From Pusillimonas caeni (GTDB lineage: Bacteria > Pseudomonadota > Gammaproteobacteria > Burkholderiales > Burkholderiaceae_B): a stretch of DNA of 64,000 nucleotides. The notes under the pieces were generated by a model. That model did no database searches and had not been told where the DNA came from. It saw only the letters and a program-made list of their open reading frames with translations. The position numbers and the translations under genes were made by a program. Below, piece by piece: positions 23,269-32,633 of this stretch; the stretch's first letter is position 1, and every line of letters starts with the position of its first letter. The stretch covers positions 42,149 to 106,148 of the forward strand of contig NZ_PDUW01000011.1 in assembly GCF_003545815.1 (NCBI RefSeq), read 5' to 3'.

Positions 23269-24312
23269 ATGAGCAGTTTCGATTTCACACGCTGTCTGGC
23301 CGCCGCGCTGATGTCGGTGGCGCTGGCCGCGCCGGCTTTTGCCCAGCCCTTGCTTGAATACCAGGGTGCCGACCGTAGCGAAAAAATCGTCCAGGCGGCC
23401 AAGGAAGAAGGCGAACTCACCTTGTATACGTCCATCGCCGAAAAAGACATTCCCCCGCTGATCAAGCCGTTCGAAGAAAAGTACGGCATCAAGGTCAAGA
23501 TATGGCGCGCGGGCACCGACAAGGTCTTGCAGCGCACCCTTACCGAGGCCCAGGCCGGCCGGCACGACGTCGACGCCATCCATATCAGTGCACCCGAAAT
23601 GGAGGCCCTGAGCCAGGAAAAAGTGCTGCAGCCCGTCAAATCTCCCTTGTTTGGACAATTGCTGCCCAAGGCCGTGCCCGACCATCGCGAATGGGCGGCC
23701 ACCATGCTGACGGTGTTCGTACAGGCCTACAACACCGACCGCATCAAGAAAGAAGACCTGCCCCAAAGCTTTGAAGACCTGAAAGACCCCAAGTGGAAGG
23801 GCAAGCTGGGCATCGAGACCGAGGACTTCGACTGGTTCGCCGCCGTGGTCACCGCCCTGGGCGAAGAAAAAGGCGTGCAGCTGTTTCGCGACATCGTGGC
23901 CACCAACGGCATTTCGGTGCGCAAGGGGCACTCGCTGCTGACCAATATGGTGGTCGCGGGTGAAGTGCCCCTGGGGCTTACCGTGTACAACTACATGCCC
24001 GAGGCCGCCAAGGAGCGCGGCGCCCCCATAGACTGGTTCACGATCGATCCCGTCGTGGCCCGCGCCAATGGCATAGGCATTACCCGCAACGCCAAGCACC
24101 CCAATGCCGCGCTGCTGTTCTACGACTACATGCTCTCCCAGGACGCGCAGCGCATCCTGGCTTCACTGAGCTACGTGCCGTCCAGCACCCAGGTCGAATC
24201 ACCCCTGAAGGGCATGGAGCTTACGCTGATCGACCCCGAAGTATCGCTGAGCGGCATGGCCAAATGGAGCCAGCTGTATGACCAGGTCATCGTGAGCCAG
24301 GGGCGCCGATGA
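23269..24312 (+). CDS. extracellular solute-binding protein, family 1 (paralogue 5 of 6)
   Basis: The ATG at 23269 has AAGGAGCAG just upstream; the product is 347 residues. A Sec leader (residues 1-24, ending APAFA) is followed by LEYQGADRSEKIVQAAKEEG, LTLYTSIAEKDI and KYGIKVKIWRAGTDKVLQRTL. The ligand-site region differs from the others at the acidic stretch HISAPEMEALSQEK (the others read ETNGPELEALHRE). It is followed 78 bp later by an MFS transporter, so this unit may import its substrate by two routes. Confidence 0.9.
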   Translation: MSSFDFTRCLAAALMSVALAAPAFAQPLLEYQGADRSEKIVQAAKEEGELTLYTSIAEKDIPPLIKPFEEKYGIKVKIWRAGTDKVLQRTLTEAQAGRHDVDAIHISAPEMEALSQEKVLQPVKSPLFGQLLPKAVPDHREWAATMLTVFVQAYNTDRIKKEDLPQSFEDLKDPKWKGKLGIETEDFDWFAAVVTALGEEKGVQLFRDIVATNGISVRKGHSLLTNMVVAGEVPLGLTVYNYMPEAAKERGAPIDWFTIDPVVARANGIGITRNAKHPNAALLFYDYMLSQDAQRILASLSYVPSSTQVESPLKGMELTLIDPEVSLSGMAKWSQLYDQVIVSQGRR

Positions 24313-24390
24313 AGGAAGCACGCGGGCTCCGGGCCGCCGGACCGGAACCCCGCGCGGTATAGAGACACAACCTCCCTGCAAGGAAACGCC

Positions 24391-25647
24391 ATGAGCACTG
24401 CCGCCATCACACCCGAAGCGCCACCCCGGAAATCGTTCCGGGACGTATGGCTCATTACCGTGGGCCACGCGCTGACGCACTGGTATCCGGCCACGTTCTA
24501 CCTGATCCTGCCCCTGATCGGCGCCGAACTGGGTCTCAGCTACGGGCAGATCGGCTTCATCATGACCTGCCAGTACGTGGCGGGCGCCCTGTCCAATGTG
24601 CCGGGCGGAATGCTGGTCGATACGGTGGGCAAGAAGGGGCTGCTGATGGCCCTGTCCCTGATGTGGGTGGGCGTGCCCTACCTGCTCATGGGCTTTGCCC
24701 ATAACTACATCATGCTGCTGATCTGCATTTCGATGGTCGGCATCGGCAACAACCTCTGGCACCCCACCGCCATTCCCACGCTGGCCCAGCGCTATCCGGA
24801 AAAGAAAGGCCTGGTGCTGTCGGTGCACGGCATGGGCGGCAACGCGGGCGATGCCATCGCGCCCCTCGTCATAGGCGCCCTGCTCGTCACCTTCACATGG
24901 CGCGAAATCGTGGTGCTCAACGTGGTTCCGGGCGCGATCATGGCGGTGCTCATTCTGGTGAGCATGGGCGCTCTGCGCATGGGTTCGCGCAAGAAGAAGG
25001 CCCCCGCGGCGGCCGAAGAGGCGAGCCAAAGCCTCAAGGAATACGGCACGGGGTTCAAGAGCCTGGTGCGCAACCGCATCATGATCCTGCTCGCGGTCAG
25101 CTCGGCCTTCCGCTCCATGACCCAGACCACGCTGCTCACCTTTCTGCCCGTCTACCTGGCGCACAAGATGGGCTATTCGCCTTTCTGGGTAGGCGCCTGC
25201 CTGTTCACGCTGCAGGCTGCGGGCTTTCTGGCGGCGCCGGTGGCCGGCCACCTGTCGGACAAGATGGGCCGCCGCCGCATCGTCATGAGCAGCATGGGCA
25301 TGACGGCGGTGGTGCTGGTCTTCATGGTGCTGGCCGGCCAGTCCAACCTGTTCATCCTGTTCATCGCCCTGCTGGGCTTCTTCCTGTACGCCATCAGGCC
25401 CGTTCTGCAGGCATGGCTGCTCGATTCGACCCCCAAGAACATGGGCGGCACCAGTATCGGCTTCCTGTTCGGCACCCAGGCCGTGGGGTCGTCCATCGGG
25501 CCGGTGATAGGCGGCCTGATCGCCGACACCTATGGCCTGATGGCGACCTTTACCTTCCTGGCCTTTACCATCGTCGTGGCCAATCTGTTCATATTCTTCG
25601 TGCCCGTGCCCGTGCCCGAGCGCGGCCGGGGCGCGGCGGCCCAATGA
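24391..25647 (+). CDS. major facilitator superfamily transporter
   Basis: The 418-residue inner-membrane protein has twelve predicted hydrophobic segments in two halves joined by a charged loop (KKKAPAAAEEASQSLKEYG, about 195-215). The MFS signature after TM2 appears as MLVDTVGKKGLLM and its repeat in the second half as HLSDKMGRRRIVM. It resembles the FosR/YajR-like or aromatic-acid MFS groups only in general layout, so the substrate is open. It closes the island and converges on lipB. Confidence 0.88.
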   Translation: MSTAAITPEAPPRKSFRDVWLITVGHALTHWYPATFYLILPLIGAELGLSYGQIGFIMTCQYVAGALSNVPGGMLVDTVGKKGLLMALSLMWVGVPYLLMGFAHNYIMLLICISMVGIGNNLWHPTAIPTLAQRYPEKKGLVLSVHGMGGNAGDAIAPLVIGALLVTFTWREIVVLNVVPGAIMAVLILVSMGALRMGSRKKKAPAAAEEASQSLKEYGTGFKSLVRNRIMILLAVSSAFRSMTQTTLLTFLPVYLAHKMGYSPFWVGACLFTLQAAGFLAAPVAGHLSDKMGRRRIVMSSMGMTAVVLVFMVLAGQSNLFILFIALLGFFLYAIRPVLQAWLLDSTPKNMGGTSIGFLFGTQAVGSSIGPVIGGLIADTYGLMATFTFLAFTIVVANLFIFFVPVPVPERGRGAAAQ

Positions 25648-25677
25648 ACACACAGCGCCGCTGCGGCGGCGTCGGAT

Positions 25678-26328
25678 TCAATGCTTTGGCGCCGGCGTCA
25701 GGTCATCGACCAGGCGCCGGGCGAGCGCTTCTCCCGCTTGCTGCACCGTGGTGCGCACGCCCTGCTCGGCCAGGTCGGTGGTGCGCAGGCCTTCGTAGCC
25801 GCAGGGGTTGATGCCCAGGAAGGGCGTCAGATCCATGTCGACGTTCAGGGCGATGCCGTGATAGGCGCAGCCGTTGCGCACCTTGATGCCCAGGGCGGCG
25901 ATCTTGGCCAGTTCGGCCGTGTCGGAGGGCGCGCCCACGGGCACATAGACGCCCGGCGCGCCCGGCTTGCGGCAGGCGCCGTCCAGGCCCAGGTCGCGCA
26001 GCAGCCCGATGACGGTGTCCTCCAGCAAGGCGACGTATTCCTTCACGTACAAGCCGGCACGGCGCAGGTCGACGAGGCAGTACGCCACGACCTGGCCCGG
26101 CCCGTGATAGGTGACCTGTCCGCCCCGGTTGGAGCGGACGACGGGAATCGCGCCGCTGTTCAAAATGTGTTCGGGCTTGCCGGCCTGGCCCAGCGTGTAG
26201 ACGGGCTCGTGCTCGACCAGCCAGATTTCATCAGGCGTATCGGGGCCCCGATCTTCGGTGTAGCGCTGCATGGCCTGCCATACCTGCGGATAGGGAGCGG
26301 GCCGGGGCAGCCATTTGACGGCAATCAT
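25678..26328 (-). CDS. lipB: octanoyl-[ACP]:protein N-octanoyltransferase
   Basis: The 216-residue protein transfers octanoate from acyl-carrier protein to lipoyl domains, the first step of lipoate synthesis. Visible family motifs are [18 protein letters not shown], the [21 protein letters not shown] signature (about 68-90) and the acyl-site region [19 protein letters not shown] with the conserved Lys and Cys. It starts at the ATG at 26328, sharing one base with the ybeD stop. lipA is on the other side of the housekeeping block, at 38012. Confidence 0.96.
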   Translation of the reverse strand: MIAVKWLPRPAPYPQVWQAMQRYTEDRGPDTPDEIWLVEHEPVYTLGQAGKPEHILNSGAIPVVRSNRGGQVTYHGPGQVVAYCLVDLRRAGLYVKEYVALLEDTVIGLLRDLGLDGACRKPGAPGVYVPVGAPSDTAELAKIAALGIKVRNGCAYHGIALNVDMDLTPFLGINPCGYEGLRTTDLAEQGVRTTVQQAGEALARRLVDDLTPAPKH

Positions 26329-26615
26329 TACAGCACTATCGATACCAGGGGATGGCCGTGCAGGGCCCGGTACAGGTCGTCGAGCTGCTCGCGCGAGGTG
26401 GCGCGCACAGTAAAGGTCAGGCCGATGTAGTTGCCCTGTTTGCTGGCGCGCATCTCGACCGTGGCCGGATCGAAGCCGGGGTCGAAGCGCAGCACGACTT
26501 CCGTCAGGCGCTGGGCCAGCTCGGGATGGCTCTTGCCCATGACCTTGATGGGAAAGTCGCTGGGATACTCGATGAGGGATTCTTCGGGCGGAATGGGGGG
26601 CGGTGTGGTGACCAT
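26328..26615 (-). CDS. ybeD: YbeD/DUF493 family protein
   Basis: The 95-residue protein matches the small YbeD family commonly encoded next to lipB. The conserved core is [17 protein letters not shown] and the C-terminal half [33 protein letters not shown], an ACT-like alpha-beta fold. The biochemical role is not established. It is 6 bp after the aminotransferase and overlaps lipB by one base, so it is translationally coupled. Confidence 0.93.
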   Translation of the reverse strand: MVTTPPPIPPEESLIEYPSDFPIKVMGKSHPELAQRLTEVVLRFDPGFDPATVEMRASKQGNYIGLTFTVRATSREQLDDLYRALHGHPLVSIVL

Positions 26616-26621
26616 GTCGTT

Positions 26622-27479
26622 TCAACCCAGGATCTGGTCGTAGGCGGCGCGCAGTGCGGCATAAATGGGGCCCGGCTTGCCGTTTCCGACGGGATTGCCA
26701 TCGTACTGGACGACGGGGAGCACCTCTTTGGTGGCGGACGACAGCATGATCTCGTCGGCCTGCGCCACTTCGGCCTGCGCAATCCGGCGCGATTCGAAGG
26801 GAATGCCGGCCTTGGCCGCCAGCTCTTCCAGGAAACGATAGCGTATGCCTTCGAGGATGAGGTTGTCCAGGGGGGGCGCCAGCAGGACGCCGTCGCGCGC
26901 GATCCAGACATTGCAGGACGCGCCCTCGGTCAGGAAGCCGTCGCGAAACTGCAGCACCTCGTCCACGCCGGCCTGGACGGCCTGCTGCTTGGCCAGCACG
27001 TTGCCCAGCAGCGAAACCGATTTGATCTCGCAGCGCAACCAGCGGATGTCGGGCACGGAAATGGCGGTGAGGCCCTGTTCGCGCATGCGCGCATCGGGGC
27101 GCGAAAACGGCGAAACCATGCAGAAGACCGTGGGTTGGGCGGTGTGGGGAAAAGCGTGGTCGCGCTTGGCCGGCCCGCGCGTGACCTGCAGGTAGACGGT
27201 GAAATGGCTATGGCCGCTGCGCGAGGCCATGCCGTGCACCAGCGCGCGCCAGTCGTCGCGGCTGTAGCCGGGATCGATGCCGATGCTGGCCAGGCTGCGT
27301 TCGAGCCGGGCCAGGTGCTCTTCCATGCGGAAGGGCTCGCCCCGGTAGAAGGGCACGACTTCGTAGATGCCGTCGCCGAAGATGAAGCCGCGGTCGAGCA
27401 CGGACACTTTTGCGTCGGCCAGACGCAGATATTGGCCATTCAGATAGACGACGCTGTCGCCGTCGACGTCGGGAATCAT
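26622..27479 (-). CDS. dat: class IV PLP aminotransferase, D-amino-acid aminotransferase type
   Basis: The 285-residue protein has the fold-type IV layout: [37 protein letters not shown] at the N-terminus, the PLP Lys in [18 protein letters not shown] (about residue 150) and EGASCNVWI with [11 protein letters not shown] downstream. Branched-chain aminotransferases and aminodeoxychorismate lyase share this fold. Placement between the D,D-carboxypeptidase and ybeD-lipB favours the D-alanine aminotransferase supplying D-Glu/D-Ala. The exact specificity is inferred. Confidence 0.85.
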   Translation of the reverse strand: MIPDVDGDSVVYLNGQYLRLADAKVSVLDRGFIFGDGIYEVVPFYRGEPFRMEEHLARLERSLASIGIDPGYSRDDWRALVHGMASRSGHSHFTVYLQVTRGPAKRDHAFPHTAQPTVFCMVSPFSRPDARMREQGLTAISVPDIRWLRCEIKSVSLLGNVLAKQQAVQAGVDEVLQFRDGFLTEGASCNVWIARDGVLLAPPLDNLILEGIRYRFLEELAAKAGIPFESRRIAQAEVAQADEIMLSSATKEVLPVVQYDGNPVGNGKPGPIYAALRAAYDQILG

Positions 27480-27527
27480 GATGTAAGCCCTGGGCGCAAG
27501 AGGATGGATACGTGCCGTGGCAGCCGC

Positions 27528-28754
27528 TTATTGCAGCATGAGCCGGACCTTGTCGTACATGCGGCCGAAGAAGCCGGCCTGGGGCACGTCGTTCATCACG
27601 GCCAGAGGTTCCTGGCGCAGCACTTTGCCGTCGAGCGAGAGCGACACCGTGCCCACCTCGCTGCCCTTGGTCAGGGGAGCGACGAGAGGCTGGGTGTAGC
27701 GGGCGATGGGTTCGACTTCGGGGCCCTTGCCGCGCGGCACCGTGATCCAGATGGGCGTGGTCTGCCCGAGATCGACGGTTTCGGCCTCGCCTTCCCAGAC
27801 CCGGGCCTGGACGGCGGGCTGGCCTTCGTCGAACAGCTTGATCGTGTCGAAGTTCTGGTAGCTCCAGTTGAGCAGCTTCAGGCTGGCCTCGGTGCGGGCG
27901 GCGTCGCTGTCGGCGCCCACCAGTACCGAGACGACGCGGCGGCCGTCGCGCAGGGCGGTGGAGACCAGGCAGTAGCCGGCCGACGAGGTGTGGCCGGTCT
28001 TGAGGCCGTCGACGGTGGGATCGGCCCACAGCAGCCGGTTGCGATTGGGCTGCTTGATCTTGTTGTAGGTGAATTCTTTCTGGCTGTAGTAGTGCAGGAA
28101 CTCGGGAAAGTCGGAGACCAGGTTGGCGGCCAGGGTCGCCAGATCGCGCACCGTGGTCATGTGCTGGGGATCGGGCAGGCCCGGCGAGTTGGTGTAGTGC
28201 GTGTCGGCCAGCCCCTGGCGCTTGGCTTCTTCGTTCATGAGGGCGACGAAAGCGCCCTCGCTGCCGGCGACGGCCTCGGCCAGCGCGACGGTGGCGTCGT
28301 TGCCCGACTGCACGATGACGCCCTGCAGCAGCTCATCGACCTTGACGCGGGTATTGACGTTGATGAACATGCGCGAGCCTTCGGTGCGCCAGGCTTTTTC
28401 GGAGACGTTGACTTCCTGATCGAGCGACAGGCGGCCGTTCTTGATGGCGTCGAAGACGACGTAGGCGGACATCAGTTTGGTCAGGGAGGCGGGTTCGACT
28501 TTCTGGTCCGGGTTGTTTGCGCCGACGATCTGTCCGCTGTTGACGTCCAGGGTAAGCCAGGCCTTGGCCGGCACCGCGGGCGCCGGTATGGACGACAGTT
28601 CGCCGACTGCGACGACCTCGGCGGGCGCGGAGGCCGTCGCCGGCGCCGGCGCGTCGGCCTGGGCCGAGGCGAGCGCGGGGGCGCAAGCCAGTGCGATGCT
28701 CAGGGCCAGTTGTCGGGAAACTGCGGTCAATGGACGTAGCGGGGTAGGAGTCAT
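27528..28754 (-). CDS. dacC: D-alanyl-D-alanine carboxypeptidase, PBP5/6 type
   Basis: The 408-residue protein trims D-Ala from peptidoglycan pentapeptides in the periplasm. It has a signal peptide (about 1-30, ending ALASA) and the three active-site motifs SLTK (in EPASLTKLMSAYVVFDAI), SGN (in IVQSGNDATVALAEA) and KTG (in DGLKTGHTSSAGYCL). A C-terminal beta domain is followed by a short amphipathic end (FGRMYDKVRLML) for membrane attachment. It heads the leftward dacC-dat-ybeD-lipB unit. The symbol could equally be dacA. Confidence 0.94.
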   Translation of the reverse strand: MTPTPLRPLTAVSRQLALSIALACAPALASAQADAPAPATASAPAEVVAVGELSSIPAPAVPAKAWLTLDVNSGQIVGANNPDQKVEPASLTKLMSAYVVFDAIKNGRLSLDQEVNVSEKAWRTEGSRMFINVNTRVKVDELLQGVIVQSGNDATVALAEAVAGSEGAFVALMNEEAKRQGLADTHYTNSPGLPDPQHMTTVRDLATLAANLVSDFPEFLHYYSQKEFTYNKIKQPNRNRLLWADPTVDGLKTGHTSSAGYCLVSTALRDGRRVVSVLVGADSDAARTEASLKLLNWSYQNFDTIKLFDEGQPAVQARVWEGEAETVDLGQTTPIWITVPRGKGPEVEPIARYTQPLVAPLTKGSEVGTVSLSLDGKVLRQEPLAVMNDVPQAGFFGRMYDKVRLMLQ

Positions 28755-28878
28755 TGATAGTCGTAGATCAAAAAGTCGGTGTTCAACACAAATTGCGCGT
28801 CGCGCTCCATTATAGGCAGACGGCCGTGCTTCGATGATATGCCTTGTGCGTGTTTCTCATGCGGCGGTCCCTTCGGCT

Positions 28879-29529
28879 TCAGCCTCGACAGGCGCCGAGC
28901 AGGGACAGCCGTTGCTGCACGAGCCGGCGCAACGTCAGAAGCTTGCCATGGAAGAAATGCGAGGCGTCGGGAATGACCACCATGGGCAGCTCGTGCTGCC
29001 GGGCGAAGCCCATGGCTTCGTCCAGCGGCACGACGTCGTCGGTTTCGCCGTGGATCAGCAGCGTGTCGTCCGGCAGTGCGATGTCGCGGAAGGTGAAGCG
29101 CTGCGCCGCCGTGCCCGCCAGTATCACCGCCTGGGGAAGGTGCTCTTGCAGGCCCGAATAGAGCTGTGCCGCGACGGCCGTGCCGAACGAGAAGCCGCCC
29201 AGCACCCAGGGGCCGGCGGCGACGTCGGGATGGCGTTGTGCGAACTGGGCGACCAGTTCGTGCATGTCGGCCGTTTCGCCCTTCGCATTGTCGAACTCGC
29301 CGTTGGACGCGCCGACGCCGCGAAAGTTCGGCCGCAGCGCCGCCAGGCCCTGCTGAACGCAGCTGCGCGAAATGGTCGTCACCACTTTGTTGTCGCGCGC
29401 GCCGCCGTGAAGGGGGTGGGGATGCAGCACCAGGGCCCAGCCTCTGGGCGTGCCTTCCGGCCAGTCGATGGCGCAATCGATGTCGCCGGCCAGGCCGGCG
29501 AAAGTGGTGTGTTCGGTGCGTGCGGACAT
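28879..29529 (-). CDS. alpha/beta hydrolase of the COG2945 type
   Basis: The 216-residue cytoplasmic protein starts at the ATG at 29529. It has LVLHPHPLHGGARDNKVV (oxyanion region), PNFRGVGASNGEFD, the nucleophile elbow GGFSFG (Ser about 107), an acid in LLIHGETDDVVP and the His in DASHFFHGKL. This set matches a widespread family of small uncharacterised hydrolases. Upstream lies a perfect 25-bp palindrome shared with birA, which is divergent. Substrate unknown. Confidence 0.88.
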   Translation of the reverse strand: MSARTEHTTFAGLAGDIDCAIDWPEGTPRGWALVLHPHPLHGGARDNKVVTTISRSCVQQGLAALRPNFRGVGASNGEFDNAKGETADMHELVAQFAQRHPDVAAGPWVLGGFSFGTAVAAQLYSGLQEHLPQAVILAGTAAQRFTFRDIALPDDTLLIHGETDDVVPLDEAMGFARQHELPMVVIPDASHFFHGKLLTLRRLVQQRLSLLGACRG

Positions 29530-29554
29530 GGATGCTGGGAAAATGGCGGATGGA

Positions 29555-29579
29555 ATATTGTAGACCTTCACTACAATAT
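29555..29579. promoter_or_regulatory. 25-bp perfect palindrome between divergent hydrolase and birA
   Basis: ATATTGTAG (29555-29563) is mirrored by CTACAATAT (29571-29579) around ACCTTCA. It is 26 bp upstream of the hydrolase ATG and 36 bp upstream of the first possible birA start, so it overlaps both promoters. It could be an operator; no regulator can be assigned. Confidence 0.45.
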
Positions 29580-29614
29580 GTCCTGATACAGACGGCCCTT
29601 CGGGCTTTTCCGCC

Positions 29615-30520
29615 TTGAACTCGACTCCTTCCGCCACCGCGTCGCCGATGCTGCCCCCGCCTTTGCCCATGGCAAACCGCTTGCGCTCGGCCTTGCCCGG
29701 CTTTTGCCACGTCGACTGGGTCGAGCGCACCGGCTCGACCAATGCCGATCTGCTGCAGCTGGCCCGCAGCGACAGCCAGCCGGCCCGCCCCTGGCTGCTG
29801 GGAGCCCATTTGCAGGACAGCGGACGCGGCCGCGCGGGCCGCACCTGGCAGAACCGGCCGGGCGCCAATCTGATGTTTTCCTGCGCCTTCGACGTCTTTC
29901 TCCCGCCGCGCTCCTTGCCGGCGCTGTCGCCCCTGGCGGGGGTGGCGGCCTGCGAGGCGCTGCGCAGCCTGCTCGAGCCGGACAACCAGCCGCTGTTGTC
30001 GCTGAAATGGCCCAACGATCTGCAATGGAGGTTTTCAAAGCTGGCCGGAATACTGGTCGAGGCCACCCGCTCGGGCGCCATACGGCAGTCGGCCGACCAC
30101 CATGTCGTGATCATCGGCCTTGGATTGAACCTGCATGACGCGCGCGCCCTCAGCAGCTCGCTGAACCGTTCGGTGGCCGACTGGACCGAGATCATTGCCT
30201 GCGACGAGCGGGCCCGGCGCGCCGAGGCCCACGACATCGTGCTGACGATTGCGCGGGCCTGGTCGCAGGCGCTGACCCGCGTGGTGCGCGAGGGCTTCGC
30301 GGGCTTTCCCGAGCGCTATGCCTCGGTGGACCATTTGCTGGGCCAGCATATCGAGGTGCTCGACGACGGAAGGATCCTGCATGCGGGCATTGCCGGCGGC
30401 GTCGACGAGCACGGCCAGCTGCTGGTCAGGACGGCGGGGGATATCGTGCGGGTGTCGGTGGGAGAGGTCTCCGTGCGGCCGCTGCCCGTGGACCGCAGCC
30501 TTTATCCTCCGAAGTCATGA
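29615..30520 (+). CDS. birA: biotin--[acetyl-CoA-carboxylase] ligase
   Basis: The enzyme activates biotin and attaches it to BCCP. Motifs seen are ERTGSTNADLLQLA, the biotin/ATP loop GRGRAGRTWQNRPGANL (about 72-88), KWPNDLQWRFSKLAGILVE and a C-terminal SH3-like domain with GIAGGVDEHGQLLV. There is no N-terminal DNA-binding domain, so it is a monofunctional ligase and not a repressor. The TTG at 29615 gives 301 residues; ATGs at 29648 and 29669 are possible starts. Its stop overlaps the coaX start by 3 bp. Confidence 0.93.
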   Translation: MNSTPSATASPMLPPPLPMANRLRSALPGFCHVDWVERTGSTNADLLQLARSDSQPARPWLLGAHLQDSGRGRAGRTWQNRPGANLMFSCAFDVFLPPRSLPALSPLAGVAACEALRSLLEPDNQPLLSLKWPNDLQWRFSKLAGILVEATRSGAIRQSADHHVVIIGLGLNLHDARALSSSLNRSVADWTEIIACDERARRAEAHDIVLTIARAWSQALTRVVREGFAGFPERYASVDHLLGQHIEVLDDGRILHAGIAGGVDEHGQLLVRTAGDIVRVSVGEVSVRPLPVDRSLYPPKS

Positions 30521-31395
30521 TGCTTCTCGTCGACGCGGGCAATACGCGCATCAAGCTGGACTGGATGGACGCCGGGAGCCCGGCCCGGGCCCGTTGCGTC
30601 CATGCATTCACGCCCAATGATCTGGAGGCGGCCCGCGATTGGCTGGCGGCGCTGCCCGCGCGGCCTTCGCATGTGCTGGGCGTCAATGTCGCGGGCGAAG
30701 CGGTCGCGGCGATGCTCGAATCCCTGCTTCAGCGGCCTATAGAGTGGATCCAGGCGGGCGCATCGGCCATGGGCGTGCGCAACGGCTATCGCGATCCGGC
30801 TCAACTCGGCGCCGACCGCTGGGCCGCCATGCTGGGCCTGGCACGGCACGAGCGGGAACGCCGGTCGGCGGATTCAGGCAGCCCGGCGGGAAGCGCCATG
30901 GCGCCGCCGCGCGGACGGGCCTGCGCCTTGCTAGCGAACTTCGGCACGGCCACCACCATCGACACCTTGCAGCCGCTGTCGGCCGCATCGGTCCGAAGCG
31001 GCGCCGTGGACGAGGCCGCCTTCGAGTTTCCAGGCGGGCTGATACTGCCGGGGCCGGCCATGATGTTGTCGTCCCTGTCGGCGGGCACGGCCAACCTGCC
31101 CATGGGCGAAGGAGACGCCGCGCTGTACCCGACCCATACCCATCAGGCCATCGCCACGGGGGTGGCGGCGGCCCAGGCCGGCGCCGTGCTGCGCCAATGG
31201 ATGGCGGGGCTCGAGCACAGCGGCGTGCCGCCCGAACTGTATGTCTCGGGGGGCGGCTGGCCGGCGGTGCGGGACGAGACCCTGCGCCTGCTGGCCCGTG
31301 CCCGCGCCGGCCTGGGCCTGCCGGAGCAGGCGGCCCGCTGGCTGGATGCGCCGGTGCTGGACGGCCTGGCCTGCCTGGCCTTTGCCAGGTCTTGA
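30517..31395 (+). CDS. coaX: type III pantothenate kinase
   Basis: The 292-residue enzyme makes 4'-phosphopantothenate in CoA synthesis. It has the N-terminal ASKHA phosphate loop LLVDAGNTRIKLDW, the pantothenate region GADRWAAMLGLAR and the second phosphate loop NFGTATTIDTL with FPGGLILPG (about 145-190). Two consecutive ATGs occur at 30517 and 30520. It is co-translated with birA, a common betaproteobacterial pair. Confidence 0.94.
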   Translation: MMLLVDAGNTRIKLDWMDAGSPARARCVHAFTPNDLEAARDWLAALPARPSHVLGVNVAGEAVAAMLESLLQRPIEWIQAGASAMGVRNGYRDPAQLGADRWAAMLGLARHERERRSADSGSPAGSAMAPPRGRACALLANFGTATTIDTLQPLSAASVRSGAVDEAAFEFPGGLILPGPAMMLSSLSAGTANLPMGEGDAALYPTHTHQAIATGVAAAQAGAVLRQWMAGLEHSGVPPELYVSGGGWPAVRDETLRLLARARAGLGLPEQAARWLDAPVLDGLACLAFARS

Positions 31396-31420
31396 CCATT
31401 GTGTTGAAGAGGTATCCATC

Positions 31421-31597
31421 ATGCGCTTGCTGCTTTTACTGATCGTTGCCGTGAACGTGGGCCTGTTCGCCTACGGCCAGGGTTTTTTCGGCGTTCCGCC
31501 CAGCCAGGAGGGGCGCTCGCCGGCACGGCTGTCCCAGCTCAACGCCGAGCGCATCGTCCTGGGTGAACCGGTGCTGTCCGCTCATGACAGGCGTTAA
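31421..31597 (+). CDS. 58-residue membrane-anchored protein, apparent remnant of a SPOR-type protein
   Basis: The product has one hydrophobic N-terminal segment, LLLLLIVAVNVGLFAYG, then a short polar tail ending in SAHDRR. In related Bordetella-type genomes, as I recall, the gene after coaX is longer and carries a C-terminal SPOR domain after a very similar head. Here the reading frame stops after 58 codons, with no SPOR domain downstream. It may be a truncated but expressed protein or a decaying gene. It lies 25 bp after coaX. Confidence 0.55.
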   Translation: MRLLLLLIVAVNVGLFAYGQGFFGVPPSQEGRSPARLSQLNAERIVLGEPVLSAHDRR

Positions 31598-31726
31598 CAG
31601 GCCCTTGGGAAATCTGCAGCTATTCAGGCGCCGCATGCCTCGGCGGACTCGGGCGGCCCGCCCGGCCGCGCAGGTACAATCATGAGCGCCTTTCCCTCAA
31701 GTTTTTCTTCAATCGACCGCTAAGCT

Positions 31727-32557
31727 ATGAAACCTATTCGCAAAGCTGTATTTCCCGTGGCGGGAATGGGCACGCGCTTTCTGCCGGCCACCAAGGCCAT
31801 GCCCAAAGAGATGTTGCCTGTTTTCGACAAGCCGCTGATACAGTATGCGGTCGAGGAAGCCATTGCGGCCGGGGTGACCGACCTGATCTTCATCACGGGG
31901 CGCAACAAGCGTGCCATCGAAGACCACTTCGACAGCGCCCCCGAGCTCGAAGCCGATCTGGCCGCCAAGAACAAGACCGAGCTGCTGCACGCCGTGCAGA
32001 ACGTGATCCCTTCGTACGTCAACTGCATCTATACGCGGCAGCCCGCGCCGCTTGGGTTGGGCCACGCCGTGCTGTGCGCGGCGCCCATCGTGGGCAATGA
32101 GCCTTTCGTGGTGATTCTGGCCGACGACCTGATCGACGCCCAGACGCCGGTCACCCGCCAGCTCGTCGAAGCCGCGCACCAGCAGAACGGCAGCGTCCTG
32201 GGCATCAACAATGTCGAGCGCAGCCAGACCAACAAGTACGGCATCATTTCCGGCCCCCGCGTCAACGACAAGACCAGCCGGGTCGAAGGCATCGTCGAGA
32301 AGCCCTTGCCCGAGGACGCCCCCAGCACGCTGGCGGTGGTCGGCCGCTATGTGCTCGAGCCCGAAATCTTCGAGCACCTGCGCCAGACCCAGGCCGGCGT
32401 GGGCGGCGAGATCCAGCTCACGGACGGCATCGCGGGCCTGCTCAAGGCGCGCGACGTATTCGGCTACGAATACGAAGGCATCCGCTACGATTGCGGCAGC
32501 AAAGAGGGCTTCTATCGGGCCACGCTCGAGCTGGGCCGCAAGTACCACGGCATGTAG
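31727..32557 (+). CDS. galU: UTP--glucose-1-phosphate uridylyltransferase
   Basis: The 276-residue enzyme makes UDP-glucose for envelope sugars. It starts with the nucleotidyltransferase signature [23 protein letters not shown], has LADDLI at the metal site (about 130), [12 protein letters not shown] and [10 protein letters not shown] further on, and ends as in bacterial GalU. It stands alone and converges on waaA; a 7-bp-stem hairpin (32567-32585) lies between them. Confidence 0.96.
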   Translation: MKPIRKAVFPVAGMGTRFLPATKAMPKEMLPVFDKPLIQYAVEEAIAAGVTDLIFITGRNKRAIEDHFDSAPELEADLAAKNKTELLHAVQNVIPSYVNCIYTRQPAPLGLGHAVLCAAPIVGNEPFVVILADDLIDAQTPVTRQLVEAAHQQNGSVLGINNVERSQTNKYGIISGPRVNDKTSRVEGIVEKPLPEDAPSTLAVVGRYVLEPEIFEHLRQTQAGVGGEIQLTDGIAGLLKARDVFGYEYEGIRYDCGSKEGFYRATLELGRKYHGM

Positions 32558-32633
32558 GGTTTTTCGGAACCCGCCCCCCGGGTTCTTGAACGCGGGCCGC
32601 ATGGCGCCCTTTGGTCCGGGCGCTTCAGGACGC

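Noticed and set aside
26352..28739. 795-codon open frame on the + strand opposite dat and dacC
   Set aside because: It is antisense to well-recognised genes, has low-complexity Gly/Ala/Asp/His composition and no family motif; long shadow frames are expected at this GC content.
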